From positions 3,038,499 through 3,102,498 of the forward strand of contig NZ_CP039456.1 in NCBI RefSeq assembly GCF_006974145.1: DNA of 64,000 nucleotides, in the 5' to 3' direction. The position numbers and the translations under genes were made by a program. The DNA is from Changchengzhania lutea. GTDB taxonomy: Bacteria; Bacteroidota; Bacteroidia; Flavobacteriales; Flavobacteriaceae. The notes beneath the pieces were generated by a model. It did not search any database, had not been told where the DNA came from, and saw nothing but the letters and a program-made list of their open reading frames with translations. This document shows, in pieces, positions 55,172-64,000 of this stretch. Within the stretch, counting starts at the first letter, position 1. Every line of letters begins with the position of its first letter.

Positions 55172-55987
55172 ATGAAATTCTCAAAGATAATAGTATTCAT
55201 TGGAGCCGTTTCCATGATTATGTCATGTTCCACGAATCCTTTTACACAGAAAAAAACACTGGCCTTAGTGCCTAATTCCCAGTTGTTTCCAACGGCATTT
55301 GCACAGTACGACCAGTTTTTAACAGAAAATAAAGTCATAACAGGTACAGCTGAATCTGCTATGATTACTAGAGTAGGACAGCGAATTGCGGTTGCTGCCG
55401 AGCGATGGTTAAATGCAAACGGACATCAGGGGTATTTAAACGATTACAAATGGGAATATAATTTGGTAGATGATGAGGCCGTTAACGCTTGGGCTATGCC
55501 AGGAGGGAAGATTGTGTTCTATACGGGAATCTTACCAATAGCTAAAGGGGAAACGGGGGTAGCTGCGATTATGGGACATGAAGTTGCGCATGCCTTAGCC
55601 AATCACGGACAGCAGCGTATGAGTGCCGGTATGTTGCAACAAGTGGGTGCTGTTGCCGGTAATATTGCCATAAAAGATGAGCAATCCAGAAATATTTTTA
55701 ATCAGGCTTATGGGGTAGGTTCTTCAGTAGGACTGATGTTACCGTTTAGTAGAAGTCATGAGACGGAAGCCGACCAAATTGGGTTGTACCTAATGGCTGT
55801 GGCAGGGTACAATCCTGATGAAGCCGCGGAACTATGGAAAAGAATGAAAGCCAACAGTGGCGGGCAAGCACCACCGGAATTTTTGAGTACACACCCATCT
55901 AACGACACGAGAATTAATAATTTAACTAAATGGGCTCCTTTGGCAAAAGCAGAGGCTAAGAAATTTGGGGTGACATCATTTAAATAA
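55172..55987 (+). CDS. M48-family metallopeptidase, lipoprotein type
   Basis: The 271-residue protein has a lipobox signal (MIMSC, C19) and a zincin core HEVAH (136-140) with the third ligand E199 in HETEADQIG. This is the M48 periplasmic BepA/YcaL-like type, which degrades misfolded outer-membrane proteins, rather than a membrane-spanning HtpX. It lacks TPRs. A terminator-like hairpin follows, abutting the next gene. Confidence 0.9.
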   Translation: MKFSKIIVFIGAVSMIMSCSTNPFTQKKTLALVPNSQLFPTAFAQYDQFLTENKVITGTAESAMITRVGQRIAVAAERWLNANGHQGYLNDYKWEYNLVDDEAVNAWAMPGGKIVFYTGILPIAKGETGVAAIMGHEVAHALANHGQQRMSAGMLQQVGAVAGNIAIKDEQSRNIFNQAYGVGSSVGLMLPFSRSHETEADQIGLYLMAVAGYNPDEAAELWKRMKANSGGQAPPEFLSTHPSNDTRINNLTKWAPLAKAEAKKFGVTSFK

Positions 55988-56044
55988 AAAAGTTTAAACC
56001 ACTTCAAAATTTAATATCACTTTTAAAATATTTGATTACATTAC

Positions 56045-56073
56045 AAGCGGTTCATAAAAGAGCCGCTTTTTTA
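56045..56073 (+). terminator. Terminator after the M48 gene, touching the next start codon
   Basis: AAGCGGTTC and GAGCCGCTT form a 9-bp stem with one G-T pair around ATAAAA, followed by TTTTATT. It ends only two bases before the ATG at 56076 of the MFS gene, leaving no room for a ribosome site downstream of the hairpin. Confidence 0.75.
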
Positions 56074-56075
56074 TT

Positions 56076-57371
56076 ATGGCAGTATTAGAAAAAGGGAGCA
56101 AAAAACTTTTAAATGCTTGGGCCTTTTACGATTGGGCAAATTCAGTTTATACCTTAACGATAGCCTCATCAATATTCCCAATTTTTTATTCGGCATTATT
56201 CCTTTCGGAAATAAAAAAAGTAAATGCTTTTGGTTTTGAATTTAAAAGTACGGCCTTAATAACTTTTGTGACGGCATTTACCTTTTTGGTTGTAGCGGTG
56301 ATGTCGCCAATCCTTTCTGGCGTTGCTGATTATATTGGTAATAAAAAAGCATTTTTAAAGTTTTTCTGTTATACTGGAGGGATTGGATGTATCGGTTTAT
56401 ATTGGTTCAGTTTAGAGCATATCTACATTAGCATATTATTTTACTTTATGGGGTTGATAGGGTATTGGGGAAGTTTGGTGTATTATAATTCCTATTTACC
56501 TGATATTGCTTTTCCAGAGCAACAAGATAAAATAAGTGCTAAAGGTTTTGCAATGGGTTACGCAGGAAGTGTTATTTTACTTATAATAAATTTGGCGATG
56601 GTGATGAGTCAAGATGATGGTGCCGCTAAAATGCAAATGATGCGCTACTCCTTTATCACAGTAGGATTATGGTGGATTTTATTTAGCCAATATGCTTTTT
56701 ATTACTTGCCTAAAGGAACCTCTAATGGTCATAAAGTGACCAAAGCAGTCATTTTTAATGGCTTTAAGGAATTAAAATTAGTGTGGCAAGAACTGATTAA
56801 AGATTTAAGGCTGAAGCGCTATTTAAGTGCTTTTTTTGTGTTTAGTATGGCTGTCCAAACCATTATGTTGGTTGCCGTGTATTTTGGTGAAGAAGAAATA
56901 GCTTGGAAAAATGACGCTGAAAAAACGACAGGCCTGATAACGAGTATTTTGGTTATTCAAGTGGTAGCGATTTTAGGCGCTTTTTTAACGTCTCGGGCTT
57001 CGGCTAAATTTGGGAATATTAAAACATTGATTGTTGTAAATGCCATATGGATGGGGCTATGCTTCTATGCGTATTTTATGATAACGCCTATGCAGTTTTA
57101 TATTGCAGCTTCTGTTGTAGGTCTGGTCATGGGGGGAATACAATCTTTAGCACGTTCGACATATTCAAAATTTCTTCCTGAAACTGACGATACAACCTCT
57201 TATTTTAGTTTTTATGATGTGGCCGAAAAAATAGGGATTGTAATCGGAATGGTTATTTTCGCATTTATTGATCAAATAACAGGTAGTATGCGAAATGGTA
57301 TTTTATTTTTGTTTATTTTCTTTTTGATAGGTATTATTCTATTATTTCGAGTCCCAAAGGGACGTATTTAA
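56076..57371 (+). CDS. MFS transporter, UMF1/Atg22-like
   Basis: The 431-residue membrane protein has about twelve helices and the N-terminal signature LLNAWAFYDWANSVYTL (11-27), typical of the UMF1 (unknown major facilitator) family related to yeast Atg22. A long acidic-basic loop lies in the middle near 215-245. The substrate is unknown, perhaps amino acids by analogy. It is preceded directly by a terminator-like hairpin and followed by a repeat element. Confidence 0.88.
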   Translation: MAVLEKGSKKLLNAWAFYDWANSVYTLTIASSIFPIFYSALFLSEIKKVNAFGFEFKSTALITFVTAFTFLVVAVMSPILSGVADYIGNKKAFLKFFCYTGGIGCIGLYWFSLEHIYISILFYFMGLIGYWGSLVYYNSYLPDIAFPEQQDKISAKGFAMGYAGSVILLIINLAMVMSQDDGAAKMQMMRYSFITVGLWWILFSQYAFYYLPKGTSNGHKVTKAVIFNGFKELKLVWQELIKDLRLKRYLSAFFVFSMAVQTIMLVAVYFGEEEIAWKNDAEKTTGLITSILVIQVVAILGAFLTSRASAKFGNIKTLIVVNAIWMGLCFYAYFMITPMQFYIAASVVGLVMGGIQSLARSTYSKFLPETDDTTSYFSFYDVAEKIGIVIGMVIFAFIDQITGSMRNGILFLFIFFLIGIILLFRVPKGRI

Positions 57372-57408
57372 AATATTATTTATATTAAAAGAGGGTGTCT
57401 AAATAGAC

Positions 57409-57502
57409 CGTCATTGCGATCCCGAATATTCGGAGAAGCAATCTGTTAAATTTAAGTTATTGATTAACAGATTACTTCGAAATTAAAATTTCTCGTAATG
57501 AC
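57409..57502. repeat. CGTCATTGCGAG-family inverted repeat, locus 3
   Basis: The left arm at 57409-57444 (CGTCATTGCGATCCCG...AGAAGCAATCT) and the right arm at 57469-57502 (AGATTACTTCGA...TCGTAATGAC) are the same family as at 26405 and 29933. CCGAATATTCGG sits in the left arm. The repeat lies between convergent genes, the MFS gene and the GIN-domain gene. Confidence 0.75.
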
Positions 57503-57555
57503 AGATAAAATTGTCTTTTAAGATAGCATCCTTGTTACCGTTACCTTCGTAACTA

Positions 57556-58269
57556 TTAGTTTGAAATACTTCCAGAACCTGTAATTTTAGTATCTAATTT
57601 TGGGCTTCCTTTATAAACAATATCACCAGAACCTACGACGCTGGCTTTAAGGTTTGTGTTGCTCACTACTTTTACATCACCAGATCCTGCAATAGAAACC
57701 TCTGTATCATTCGCTTGTAAATCAAATCCATGGAAATCTCCAGAGCCAGCAACTTTAACTTTTAAGGTATTGGTTAATCCTTCTAAGGTAATATCCCCAG
57801 ACCCAGCAATGGCACTTTCGATAGCATCTGTTTTGACATCCAATTTAATGTCCCCAGATCCTGATAAAGAAACGTGAAATTTACGGGTTGTTATGGTATC
57901 TTCATTCATCAAATCACCTGAACCGGCCAGAGATACTTTGTTGATATCTTCGAATGGAATGGTAATTACAATTCCTTTTTTGCTGTAGATACTTTTTCCT
58001 TTCTTTACTTTTACAATTAGTGCGTTGTTTTTAACTTCAGTAACGATATACTCCAGTAAGTTTTCATCGCCTTTAATTTTGATATCGCCTTCTTTACCCG
58101 ATACAAGGATAAAATCCATAGAGCCAGCACATGTAACAGCATCGTAATTTGATGTTGTCCTGGTTTCAGTTTTTATTTTGCCATTTCCTTTAATAGATTT
58201 GCCCCATTGTGCATACCCAGTTGAAATAAAGAGAATGCTTGCCAGTGTTAATAAAAGTTGTTTTCTCAT
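57556..58269 (-). CDS. Head-GIN domain (DUF2807) exported beta-helix protein
   Basis: The 237-residue protein has a signal peptide (ending TGYAQ) and a right-handed beta-helix of about seven turns, marked by repeated G-S-G-D: VSLAGSGDLM, VSLSGSGDIK, SAIAGSGDIT, VKVAGSGDFH, VSIAGSGDVK, ASVVGSGDIV and TKITGSGS. This is the GIN/DUF2807 fold common in Bacteroidota. It is exported and probably surface or periplasmic. It is the last gene of the operon headed by the ECF sigma factor. Confidence 0.85.
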   Translation of the reverse strand: MRKQLLLTLASILFISTGYAQWGKSIKGNGKIKTETRTTSNYDAVTCAGSMDFILVSGKEGDIKIKGDENLLEYIVTEVKNNALIVKVKKGKSIYSKKGIVITIPFEDINKVSLAGSGDLMNEDTITTRKFHVSLSGSGDIKLDVKTDAIESAIAGSGDITLEGLTNTLKVKVAGSGDFHGFDLQANDTEVSIAGSGDVKVVSNTNLKASVVGSGDIVYKGSPKLDTKITGSGSISN

Positions 58270-58294
58270 GTTCGATTTTTTAATTGATGAATGA

Positions 58295-59383
58295 TTAATT
58301 TTTGTTAAATGTTAAGTTGCCATATTCTGATACTATATGCATAGTTGAACCTGAATTTTGTTTGCCATAGTAACCTGAATAGTATTTGTCACTTGATTCT
58401 TCTACTTTTTTAGTGAAATTGAAACCATTGCTATCTCTAAGTGAAGCATATTCTAATTTAAATATGAAATTAAAATTATATGTAGGTGCTAAACCAATGG
58501 TTATGCCTGCGTATTCAGACTTTATTGTCACATCACCAGCATTTTCATTTAGCCTGCTAATTTTGATAGATCCATAATCTGCATTCAAATTTATAGTTTT
58601 ATAAACATCCCCTATAACGCTGGTTACATAGTCCGCATTTCCTGAGATGTTATTAGCTTTTTCAATAGTTACCTTTCCATAATCGCAGTTGTAATTAATG
58701 TCTTCTGCCACTTCAATTTTAGAGTTGCTATAATCTGCATTAATATCTAAAACTTTTGCTTTGGCAACTACAAAATCACTGTAATCTGCATTAATTTTAC
58801 CACTTTTAATATACTCAAAATAACAGTTTTTGGTATAATCAAAGTTCAGTATATTATTGTCGCTCATTAATTCTTTAGTGGTTATTTTTCCGTAGTCACA
58901 ATTAATTTCAGCACGTCCTTCTAGTTTGTCAACCGTTATGTTTCCATAATCATTATTCAAATTGATGTTGTTGGCAATTGGCAGTTTAATGGTGTAGTTT
59001 ATAGACATTTTTACGTTATTATTCTTCCCCCATTTCCACCAAGAATTGGAATTTTTACCATCAATTATAGTTTTTGCAGCCACCCTTTCTGGTGACGCCG
59101 AAAATTTAACTGTAATATCATCTAATTTTTTTTGGACTTTATCTGCATCATTTCCACTTGTGGTTATGGTAACTTCTATGACTATTCTATTTTCATTCCA
59201 AGTAATAATATCGATATTCCCATAACTATTGTTAACTTCTAAGGAAGCGTTCTTGTTTACTGTAAATTCCTTGCTGATTGTTTTCTTTTTATCGTGCTTA
59301 TAATCCGTTTCTACGGACGCTGATACCAACAAAGGCATCATGAATAACAGAGATAGGAATTTAAATTGTAGTGCTCGTTTCAT
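58295..59383 (-). CDS. DUF4097-like exported beta-helix protein
   Basis: The 362-residue protein has a signal peptide (ending LVSAS) and a series of about 20-residue repeats with N-x-D-Y motifs (LNNDYGNITVD, INCDYGKITT, INADYSDFVV, INADYSNSKI, LNADYGSIKI) that build a beta-helix, as in DUF4097 adhesin-like proteins. It overlaps the preceding gene by 23 bases and precedes the GIN protein, so all four genes form one unit under the ECF sigma factor. The role is unknown, perhaps envelope stress. Confidence 0.8.
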   Translation of the reverse strand: MKRALQFKFLSLLFMMPLLVSASVETDYKHDKKKTISKEFTVNKNASLEVNNSYGNIDIITWNENRIVIEVTITTSGNDADKVQKKLDDITVKFSASPERVAAKTIIDGKNSNSWWKWGKNNNVKMSINYTIKLPIANNINLNNDYGNITVDKLEGRAEINCDYGKITTKELMSDNNILNFDYTKNCYFEYIKSGKINADYSDFVVAKAKVLDINADYSNSKIEVAEDINYNCDYGKVTIEKANNISGNADYVTSVIGDVYKTINLNADYGSIKISRLNENAGDVTIKSEYAGITIGLAPTYNFNFIFKLEYASLRDSNGFNFTKKVEESSDKYYSGYYGKQNSGSTMHIVSEYGNLTFNKN

Positions 59384-59918
59384 TTGTGATTGTTTTTAAT
59401 TGATTAATGCTATTTATTTGTTCTAAGGTGTTTTGAAGGAGTGTGGTCCTATATTGAAAATTTGAAATCATCGCATAAATAACTCTTTGGTCTTGACCGC
59501 TTTCCTTTAAATCTTCTTTTAATGCGTTGTATTCTTTTTCTAAAATGTTTAGCTGTGTCATGGTGTCTGCAATCAAGGCTTGAACTTCTGGAGAGGCAGC
59601 TGCTTGAATACTTTTTAATTCCTCATTAATTGAGAGTGTATAAAAATCTTGCGTTTGTTCCATTTTAGGTGAAACGCTTGATAAGTCTGAGGTTTCTTCA
59701 CTTTTTTGAAAACCAATTACTAGAGTGATAAGTAATAATAGGCTAGCGGCAATAGCGAATAAAGGTTTCCAATCTTGTTTTCTAGAGGTCGTTCCTTTTT
59801 CTTTATTTGCAGTTTTTAGTTTTTCAATAAAACGCTGCTTGTGAAGGCTATTGGGCGTTTCAATATCAAACTCATTTTCTAGATTTTTGAAGATATCTTC
59901 TATAGTAGTTTTACTCAT
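59361..59918 (-). CDS. Membrane protein paired with ECF sigma factor (putative anti-sigma)
   Basis: From ATG 59918 (185 residues; 59954 is an alternative) the protein has a charged cytosolic N-terminus (IEDIFKNLENEFDIETPNSL), one membrane helix (about 57-78, FAIAASLLLLITLVIGF) and a helical periplasmic part. It starts 7 bases after the sigma stop. Position and topology suggest an anti-sigma factor, although no zinc anti-sigma signature is seen. Confidence 0.75.
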   Translation of the reverse strand: MSKTTIEDIFKNLENEFDIETPNSLHKQRFIEKLKTANKEKGTTSRKQDWKPLFAIAASLLLLITLVIGFQKSEETSDLSSVSPKMEQTQDFYTLSINEELKSIQAAASPEVQALIADTMTQLNILEKEYNALKEDLKESGQDQRVIYAMISNFQYRTTLLQNTLEQINSINQLKTITNETSTTI

Positions 59919-59925
59919 TTGTCGT

Positions 59926-60492
59926 TCAATTTTTGGTTTCGTAAACTGTTGCAAATTTCTGTCTTAATTGCTCTTTTGCTCTTGAAATAATCGTTCTGCA
60001 ATTCGCATACGAGATGTTTAAAATCTCACTTATTTCTTCATAATCATAGCCTTCTATAAGGTTTAGTGTTAATGCCATCCTATAATTGTCCTTTAATTGT
60101 TGCATCGTATCTAACACCTGTTTGGCCTTGTAACTACAATGTTCGTCACTTTCATGTGTTGATGTATCTGATTCAATTTTATACAAAATGCCGTCAATTG
60201 GTACTTCATCACTTTTACTTATTTTATGATAATGATGAATACTATTATTAATAACAATTCGCTTTAACCAAGACCCGAAAATACGAGGGTCTTTTAAGGT
60301 TTCAAGTTTAGTAAATGCGACTAAAAAAGAGTCTTGCATAATGTCTTCTGCTTCAAAACTGTTTTTTACAATTCTGAAAGAGGCATTGTACATAGCATTG
60401 TAATATCTGTTATAAATCTCTAATTGTGCCGACTCATTTCCAGAAATACAAAGTGTAATTAATTGCTCAATATTTAGTTGGGTTGGTTTCAA
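59926..60492 (-). CDS. RNA polymerase ECF sigma factor
   Basis: The 188-residue protein has region 2 (about 22-95, FEAEDIMQDSFLVAFTKLET for the core-binding helix) and region 4 (about 125-180, MALTLNLIEGYDYEEISEIL and a helix-turn-helix ISYANCRTIISRAKEQL). It heads the four-gene operon with its membrane partner and two beta-helix proteins; self-regulation of this operon is likely by analogy. Confidence 0.92.
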   Translation of the reverse strand: MKPTQLNIEQLITLCISGNESAQLEIYNRYYNAMYNASFRIVKNSFEAEDIMQDSFLVAFTKLETLKDPRIFGSWLKRIVINNSIHHYHKISKSDEVPIDGILYKIESDTSTHESDEHCSYKAKQVLDTMQQLKDNYRMALTLNLIEGYDYEEISEILNISYANCRTIISRAKEQLRQKFATVYETKN

Positions 60493-60552
60493 TAAAACAA
60501 TTGGTTATAGTAAAGAGGATAACTTCTTTTATTTGTTACAGTTTTCAAAAAA

Positions 60553-60585
60553 AAAATCCTACGTTCACATTGAAAGTAGGATTTA
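60553..60585. terminator. Terminator-like hairpin between clpC and the ECF sigma gene
   Basis: AAATCCTAC and GTAGGATTT form a perfect 9-bp stem (loop GTTCACATTGAAA), with an A-run before it and T-rich bases after. It lies 24 bases past the clpC stop and serves as terminator for leftward clpC transcripts. Confidence 0.8.
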
Positions 60586-60609
60586 ATTTAATACGTATTC
60601 TATATCAAC

Positions 60610-63159
60610 TTAGGATTCTGTGGGCTTTTCAGCTTTATCAATAGTGATATTTAATTCCTGGGTTTTTTTATCTAAATCAATATTGATTTGATCGCCTTCA
60701 GTTACTTGAGACGTAATAATCTCTTCTGCCAGAGCATCTTCAACATATTTCTGAATGGCTCTTTTAAGAGGTCTTGCTCCGTACTGTTTATCAAAACCTT
60801 TATCGGCAATATAGTCCTTAGCGCTCTTGCTTAATTTTAGAATATAACCTAAGTCTTTAATTCTAGTCAGTAACTTATCCAATTCAATATCGATAATTTG
60901 ATTTATATCTTCTTTCTCTAAAGGATTAAACACAATCACATCATCAATTCTATTTAAAAATTCAGGAGCAAACGATTTTTTAAGCGCATTTTCAATGACG
61001 CTTCTGGCATTGGCATCTTCTTGTGCCTTTTGCGACGCTGTGCCAAAACCGATACCTGAACCAAAATCCTTCAACTTACGGGCTCCAATATTTGAAGTCA
61101 TAATAATGATGGTGTTTCTAAAATCAATTTTCCTTCCTAAACTGTCGGTTAAGTAGCCATCATCTAGAACTTGAAGGAGCATATTAAATACATCGGGATG
61201 TGCTTTTTCAATTTCATCTAAAAGAATAACGGCATAAGGTTTTCTTCTTACTTTCTCTGTTAATTGTCCGCCTTCTTCATAACCAACGTATCCTGGAGGT
61301 GCTCCAATTAATCTGGAAATAGCGAATTTTTCCATGTATTCGCTCATGTCAATTCTAATCAGTGAATCATCACTATCAAACAGCTCACGAGATAACACTT
61401 TCGCTAACTGTGTTTTACCAACCCCAGTTTGTCCCAAAAATATAAATGAACCAATGGGTTTATTTGGATCTTTAAGACCAGCACGATTACGTTGAATGGC
61501 TTTAACCACTTTTGCTACGGCTTCGTCCTGTCCAATAACTTTGCCTTTAATAAGGTTCGGTAATTCGGCTAATTTATTAATCTCTGTTTGCGCAATTCTA
61601 TTTACCGGAATTCCGGTCATCATAGACACCACATCTGCTACATTATCTTCTGTAACCGTTTCGCGGTGTTGTTTGGTATCTTCTTCCCATTTTTCTTGAG
61701 CGGTAGACAATTCTTTTTCAATGCGTTTTTCGTCATCTCTAAGTTTGGCAGCCTCCTCGTATTTTTGTTTTCTTACAACCGAATTTTTAGTTTCCTTGAC
61801 ATCTTCTAACTCTTTCTCTAATTCAAGAATTTGTTTTGGCACTTCAATATTGGTAATATGTACACGCGACCCAGCTTCATCTAGAGCATCAATCGCTTTG
61901 TCCGGTAAGAAGCGCTCGGTCATATATCTATTGGTCAATGTCACACAGGCCTTAATGGCTGCATCAGTATAATCTACATTGTGATGTTCTTCGTATTTTT
62001 CTTTAATATTATTAAGAATTTCGATGGTTTCTTCAACAGTAGTTGGTTCGACTATCACCTTCTGAAAACGACGTTCTAAAGCACCATCTTTTTCTATATA
62101 TTGTCTGTACTCGTCTAAAGTTGTGGCACCAATACATTGAATTTCGCCTCTTGCCAATGCGGGTTTAAACATGTTGGAGGCATCTAAACTTCCAGTGGCA
62201 CCGCCAGCACCAACAATGGTATGAATCTCATCTATAAAAAGAATCACATCGTCATTCTTTTCCAGTTCGTTCATAACGGCTTTCATGCGTTCTTCAAACT
62301 GACCTCTGTATTTTGTTCCTGCAACCAAACTTGCTAAATCAAGTGTAACTACACGTTTGTTAAATAGGGTTCGCGATACTTTACGTTTTATAATTCTAAG
62401 CGCTAAACCTTCTGCAATCGCCGATTTACCAACACCTGGTTCCCCGATTAAAAGCGGATTGTTTTTCTTTCTTCTACTTAAAATTTGTGATACGCGCTGA
62501 ATTTCTTTTTCTCGTCCTACCACAGGATCAAGTTTACCTTCCTCTGCCAAAGCTGTTAAATCACGACCAAAATTATCTAAAACAGGTGTCTTGGACTTTT
62601 TGTTAGATTTGCCCGTGGGCGTACTAAAAATACTGTCCTTAGTGCTTTCGTCCTCCGGATTGGAATCGTCATCTTGAAAAGATTCAGCCTTTGGTTCTAT
62701 ATAATTGCTATCGTTTGTAATCATAAATTTAAATTGTTCTTTAACATTGTCATAATCTACTTTTAGCTTATTTAAAAGCTTGGTAGTTGGGTCGTTCTCA
62801 TTCCTTAGAATGCACAGTAATAAATGTGCCGTATTAATGGATGTGCTCTGAAATAATTTCGCCTCCAAAAAAGTTGTTTTAAGCGCGCGCTCTGCTTGCC
62901 TAGTGAGATGCAAATTCTTTTTCTGATTAGATGTTACGGTTATATTTGGGTTTGCAGGGCTTAATATTTCTACTTTTCGTCTTAAATGATTGAGATCAAT
63001 ATCAAGGGCATTTAATATATTTATCGCCTTACCATTACCATCGCGTAACAGTCCAAGCATTAAATGTTCGGTACCAATAAAATCATGGCCCAAACGCAAT
63101 GCTTCTTCTTTGCTATAAGCGATTACATCCTTTACTCTAGGTGAAAAATTATCATCCAT
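60610..63159 (-). CDS. clpC: ATP-dependent Clp protease ATPase subunit ClpC
   Basis: The 849-residue protein is a two-ring AAA+ unfoldase: an N-domain with two Clp-N repeats (about 1-145), D1 with Walker A GEPGVGKS and Walker B VILFIDEIH, a middle domain with a UVR-like segment KYEEAAKLRDDEKRIEKEL, D2 with GQTGVGKT and ILLDEIEKAHPD, and a C-terminal domain. It feeds proteins to ClpP. It is transcribed away from gyrA. Confidence 0.95.
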   Translation of the reverse strand: MDDNFSPRVKDVIAYSKEEALRLGHDFIGTEHLMLGLLRDGNGKAINILNALDIDLNHLRRKVEILSPANPNITVTSNQKKNLHLTRQAERALKTTFLEAKLFQSTSINTAHLLLCILRNENDPTTKLLNKLKVDYDNVKEQFKFMITNDSNYIEPKAESFQDDDSNPEDESTKDSIFSTPTGKSNKKSKTPVLDNFGRDLTALAEEGKLDPVVGREKEIQRVSQILSRRKKNNPLLIGEPGVGKSAIAEGLALRIIKRKVSRTLFNKRVVTLDLASLVAGTKYRGQFEERMKAVMNELEKNDDVILFIDEIHTIVGAGGATGSLDASNMFKPALARGEIQCIGATTLDEYRQYIEKDGALERRFQKVIVEPTTVEETIEILNNIKEKYEEHHNVDYTDAAIKACVTLTNRYMTERFLPDKAIDALDEAGSRVHITNIEVPKQILELEKELEDVKETKNSVVRKQKYEEAAKLRDDEKRIEKELSTAQEKWEEDTKQHRETVTEDNVADVVSMMTGIPVNRIAQTEINKLAELPNLIKGKVIGQDEAVAKVVKAIQRNRAGLKDPNKPIGSFIFLGQTGVGKTQLAKVLSRELFDSDDSLIRIDMSEYMEKFAISRLIGAPPGYVGYEEGGQLTEKVRRKPYAVILLDEIEKAHPDVFNMLLQVLDDGYLTDSLGRKIDFRNTIIIMTSNIGARKLKDFGSGIGFGTASQKAQEDANARSVIENALKKSFAPEFLNRIDDVIVFNPLEKEDINQIIDIELDKLLTRIKDLGYILKLSKSAKDYIADKGFDKQYGARPLKRAIQKYVEDALAEEIITSQVTEGDQINIDLDKKTQELNITIDKAEKPTES

Positions 63160-63419
63160 ATTATTTTTCTTTCTGCATTAAAAATACTAAAACATTTTAC
63201 CAAAGGCAAAAACTGTACCTTAATTTATGTATAAGATGCTAATTGACGAAAAAATCTTAATAAAATCAAAGTTTTAAACGTCATACTTATTAACTAAAAA
63301 CAGACTTGAAATTGTTAATAAAAAATCTGAAAATCATCGATGAAATCACCTGCCCTTGCTCATGAAATTCTTATATTAGCACGTTTTGAAATACTTGTAA
63401 AAACTTAATAATATTTTAT

Positions 63420-64000
63420 ATGGCAGAAGGAGAAAAATTGATCCCTATTAACATTGAAGATGAGATGAAATCGGCTTACATTGATTATTCAATGTCGGTC
63501 ATTGTGTCACGTGCTTTACCAGATGTAAGAGATGGTTTAAAACCAGTACACAGACGTGTGCTTTATGGCATGCATGAGTTGGGTGTTAGAGCAAATTCAG
63601 CACACAAAAAATCGGCAAGAATAGTTGGAGAAGTTTTAGGGAAGTATCACCCTCATGGTGATACTTCGGTTTATGACGCTATGGTGCGTATGGCTCAAGA
63701 ATGGAGCTTGCGGTATATGTTGGTAGATGGCCAAGGAAACTTTGGTTCGGTTGATGGAGATAGTCCTGCGGCTATGCGTTATACAGAAGCGCGTATGCAA
63801 AAAATATCGGAAGATATGCTTGCAGATATTGATAAAGAAACGGTCGATCATAAATTAAATTTTGATGATACACTGCAAGAACCAACAGTGTTGCCAACAC
63901 GAATTCCCGGACTTTTAGTTAATGGCGCCTCAGGTATTGCTGTAGGTATGGCCACCAATATGCCGCCACATAATTTAACGGAAGTGGTTGATGGAACTAT
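63420..64000 (+). CDS. gyrA: DNA gyrase subunit A, N-terminal part (cut by window edge)
   Basis: The frame starts at ATG 63420 and is open to base 64000 (193 full codons). It reads like GyrA from the first residues ([20 protein letters not shown]), with the DNA-cleaving domain: [20 protein letters not shown] in the quinolone region and the catalytic Y121 in [11 protein letters not shown]82 lies at the position of E. coli S83, as in some other flavobacteria. The remainder lies outside the window. It is divergent from clpC, with 260 bases between. Confidence 0.93.
   Translation, partial: MAEGEKLIPINIEDEMKSAYIDYSMSVIVSRALPDVRDGLKPVHRRVLYGMHELGVRANSAHKKSARIVGEVLGKYHPHGDTSVYDAMVRMAQEWSLRYMLVDGQGNFGSVDGDSPAAMRYTEARMQKISEDMLADIDKETVDHKLNFDDTLQEPTVLPTRIPGLLVNGASGIAVGMATNMPPHNLTEVVDGT

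Noticed and set aside
63660-63670. Threonine at residue 82 of GyrA, at the quinolone-resistance position
   Set aside because: E. coli has serine at this position, but as I recall threonine is the natural residue in some flavobacteria, so it is not evidence of a resistance mutation here.
1-64000. tRNA, rRNA, transposase, integrase of a mobile element or prophage genes
   Set aside because: I looked for T-loop-like sequences and for mobile-element proteins on both strands and saw none; xerD is the housekeeping type by its neighbourhood.

Overview
The window comes from an AT-rich member of the Bacteroidota, almost certainly family Flavobacteriaceae. The evidence is a T9SS-sorted surface protein, a TonB-dependent receptor with a carboxypeptidase-like N-terminal domain, a permease fused to an M1 peptidase, head-GIN beta-helix proteins, DUF4294/DUF4268 and DUF6452/DUF6048 type genes, a 6S RNA placed between zapA and rny, and promoters of the TTG-N19/20-TAnnTTTG type. 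I see no transposase, prophage, CRISPR array, tRNA or rRNA. Genus is not assigned.

Layout. 1-9.8 kb is an accessory-looking stretch: a partial AraC regulator, a serine hydrolase, an SDR-like NAD(P)-binding protein, an acyltransferase, an ankyrin lipoprotein, an AraC-TPR sensor-regulator, a Bcr/CflA efflux pump, a single-domain DEAD-like ATPase, a 45-residue membrane peptide and a flavin-binding stress protein. 10-12.3 kb holds an exported amidohydrolase and an exported Ntn-hydrolase. 12.3-15.8 kb is a three-gene biotin-dependent acyl-CoA carboxylase operon. 15.9-19.4 kb holds a PrsW protease, a NUDIX hydrolase, a class V aminotransferase and an M42 peptidase. 19.7-24.3 kb is an ABC transporter whose permease carries an M1 peptidase. 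24.6-35.5 kb has small membrane and transferase genes, two RNA methyltransferases, DUF6452/DUF6048, an ECF sigma factor with a membrane partner, and ornithine aminotransferase. 35.6-45.6 kb is envelope-oriented (T9SS protein, Smr protein, TSP3-repeat lipoprotein, cysteine desulfurase, TonB receptor, M23 peptidase). 45.8-50.6 kb is a cell-division, RNA-decay and chromosome-resolution block (ZapB-like, zapA, 6S RNA, rny, xerD, porin, aroQ). 50.8-57.4 kb is redox and repair (lpdA, NDH-2-like, DinB, two msrB, M48, MFS). 57.5-60.5 kb is an ECF sigma / membrane partner / beta-helix operon. The window closes with clpC and a divergent gyrA that runs off the right edge.

The most interesting signal is non-coding. 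Three almost identical ~96-bp leaders lie immediately before three unrelated genes (start codons at 19680+, 31360-, 33700+). Each is bounded on both sides by ATGAAA, the right-hand one being the real start codon. Each carries a 13-15 codon upstream ORF ending just before the start, and each has a CATGTG segment complementary to CACATG, which contains the start codon. Removing the unit between the two ATGAAA copies would leave an intact start in every case. It therefore looks like a small element that sits at start codons and re-supplies them. Other notable non-coding structure: a 160-bp palindromic element (24271-24430), a 210-bp candidate structured RNA or mini-element behind rny (48231-48440), a dispersed CGTCATTGCGAG inverted-repeat family at three gene ends, and a hairpin-rich leader before rocD.

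All product names come from reading motifs and overall protein character by eye. No database search, folding program or alignment was run.
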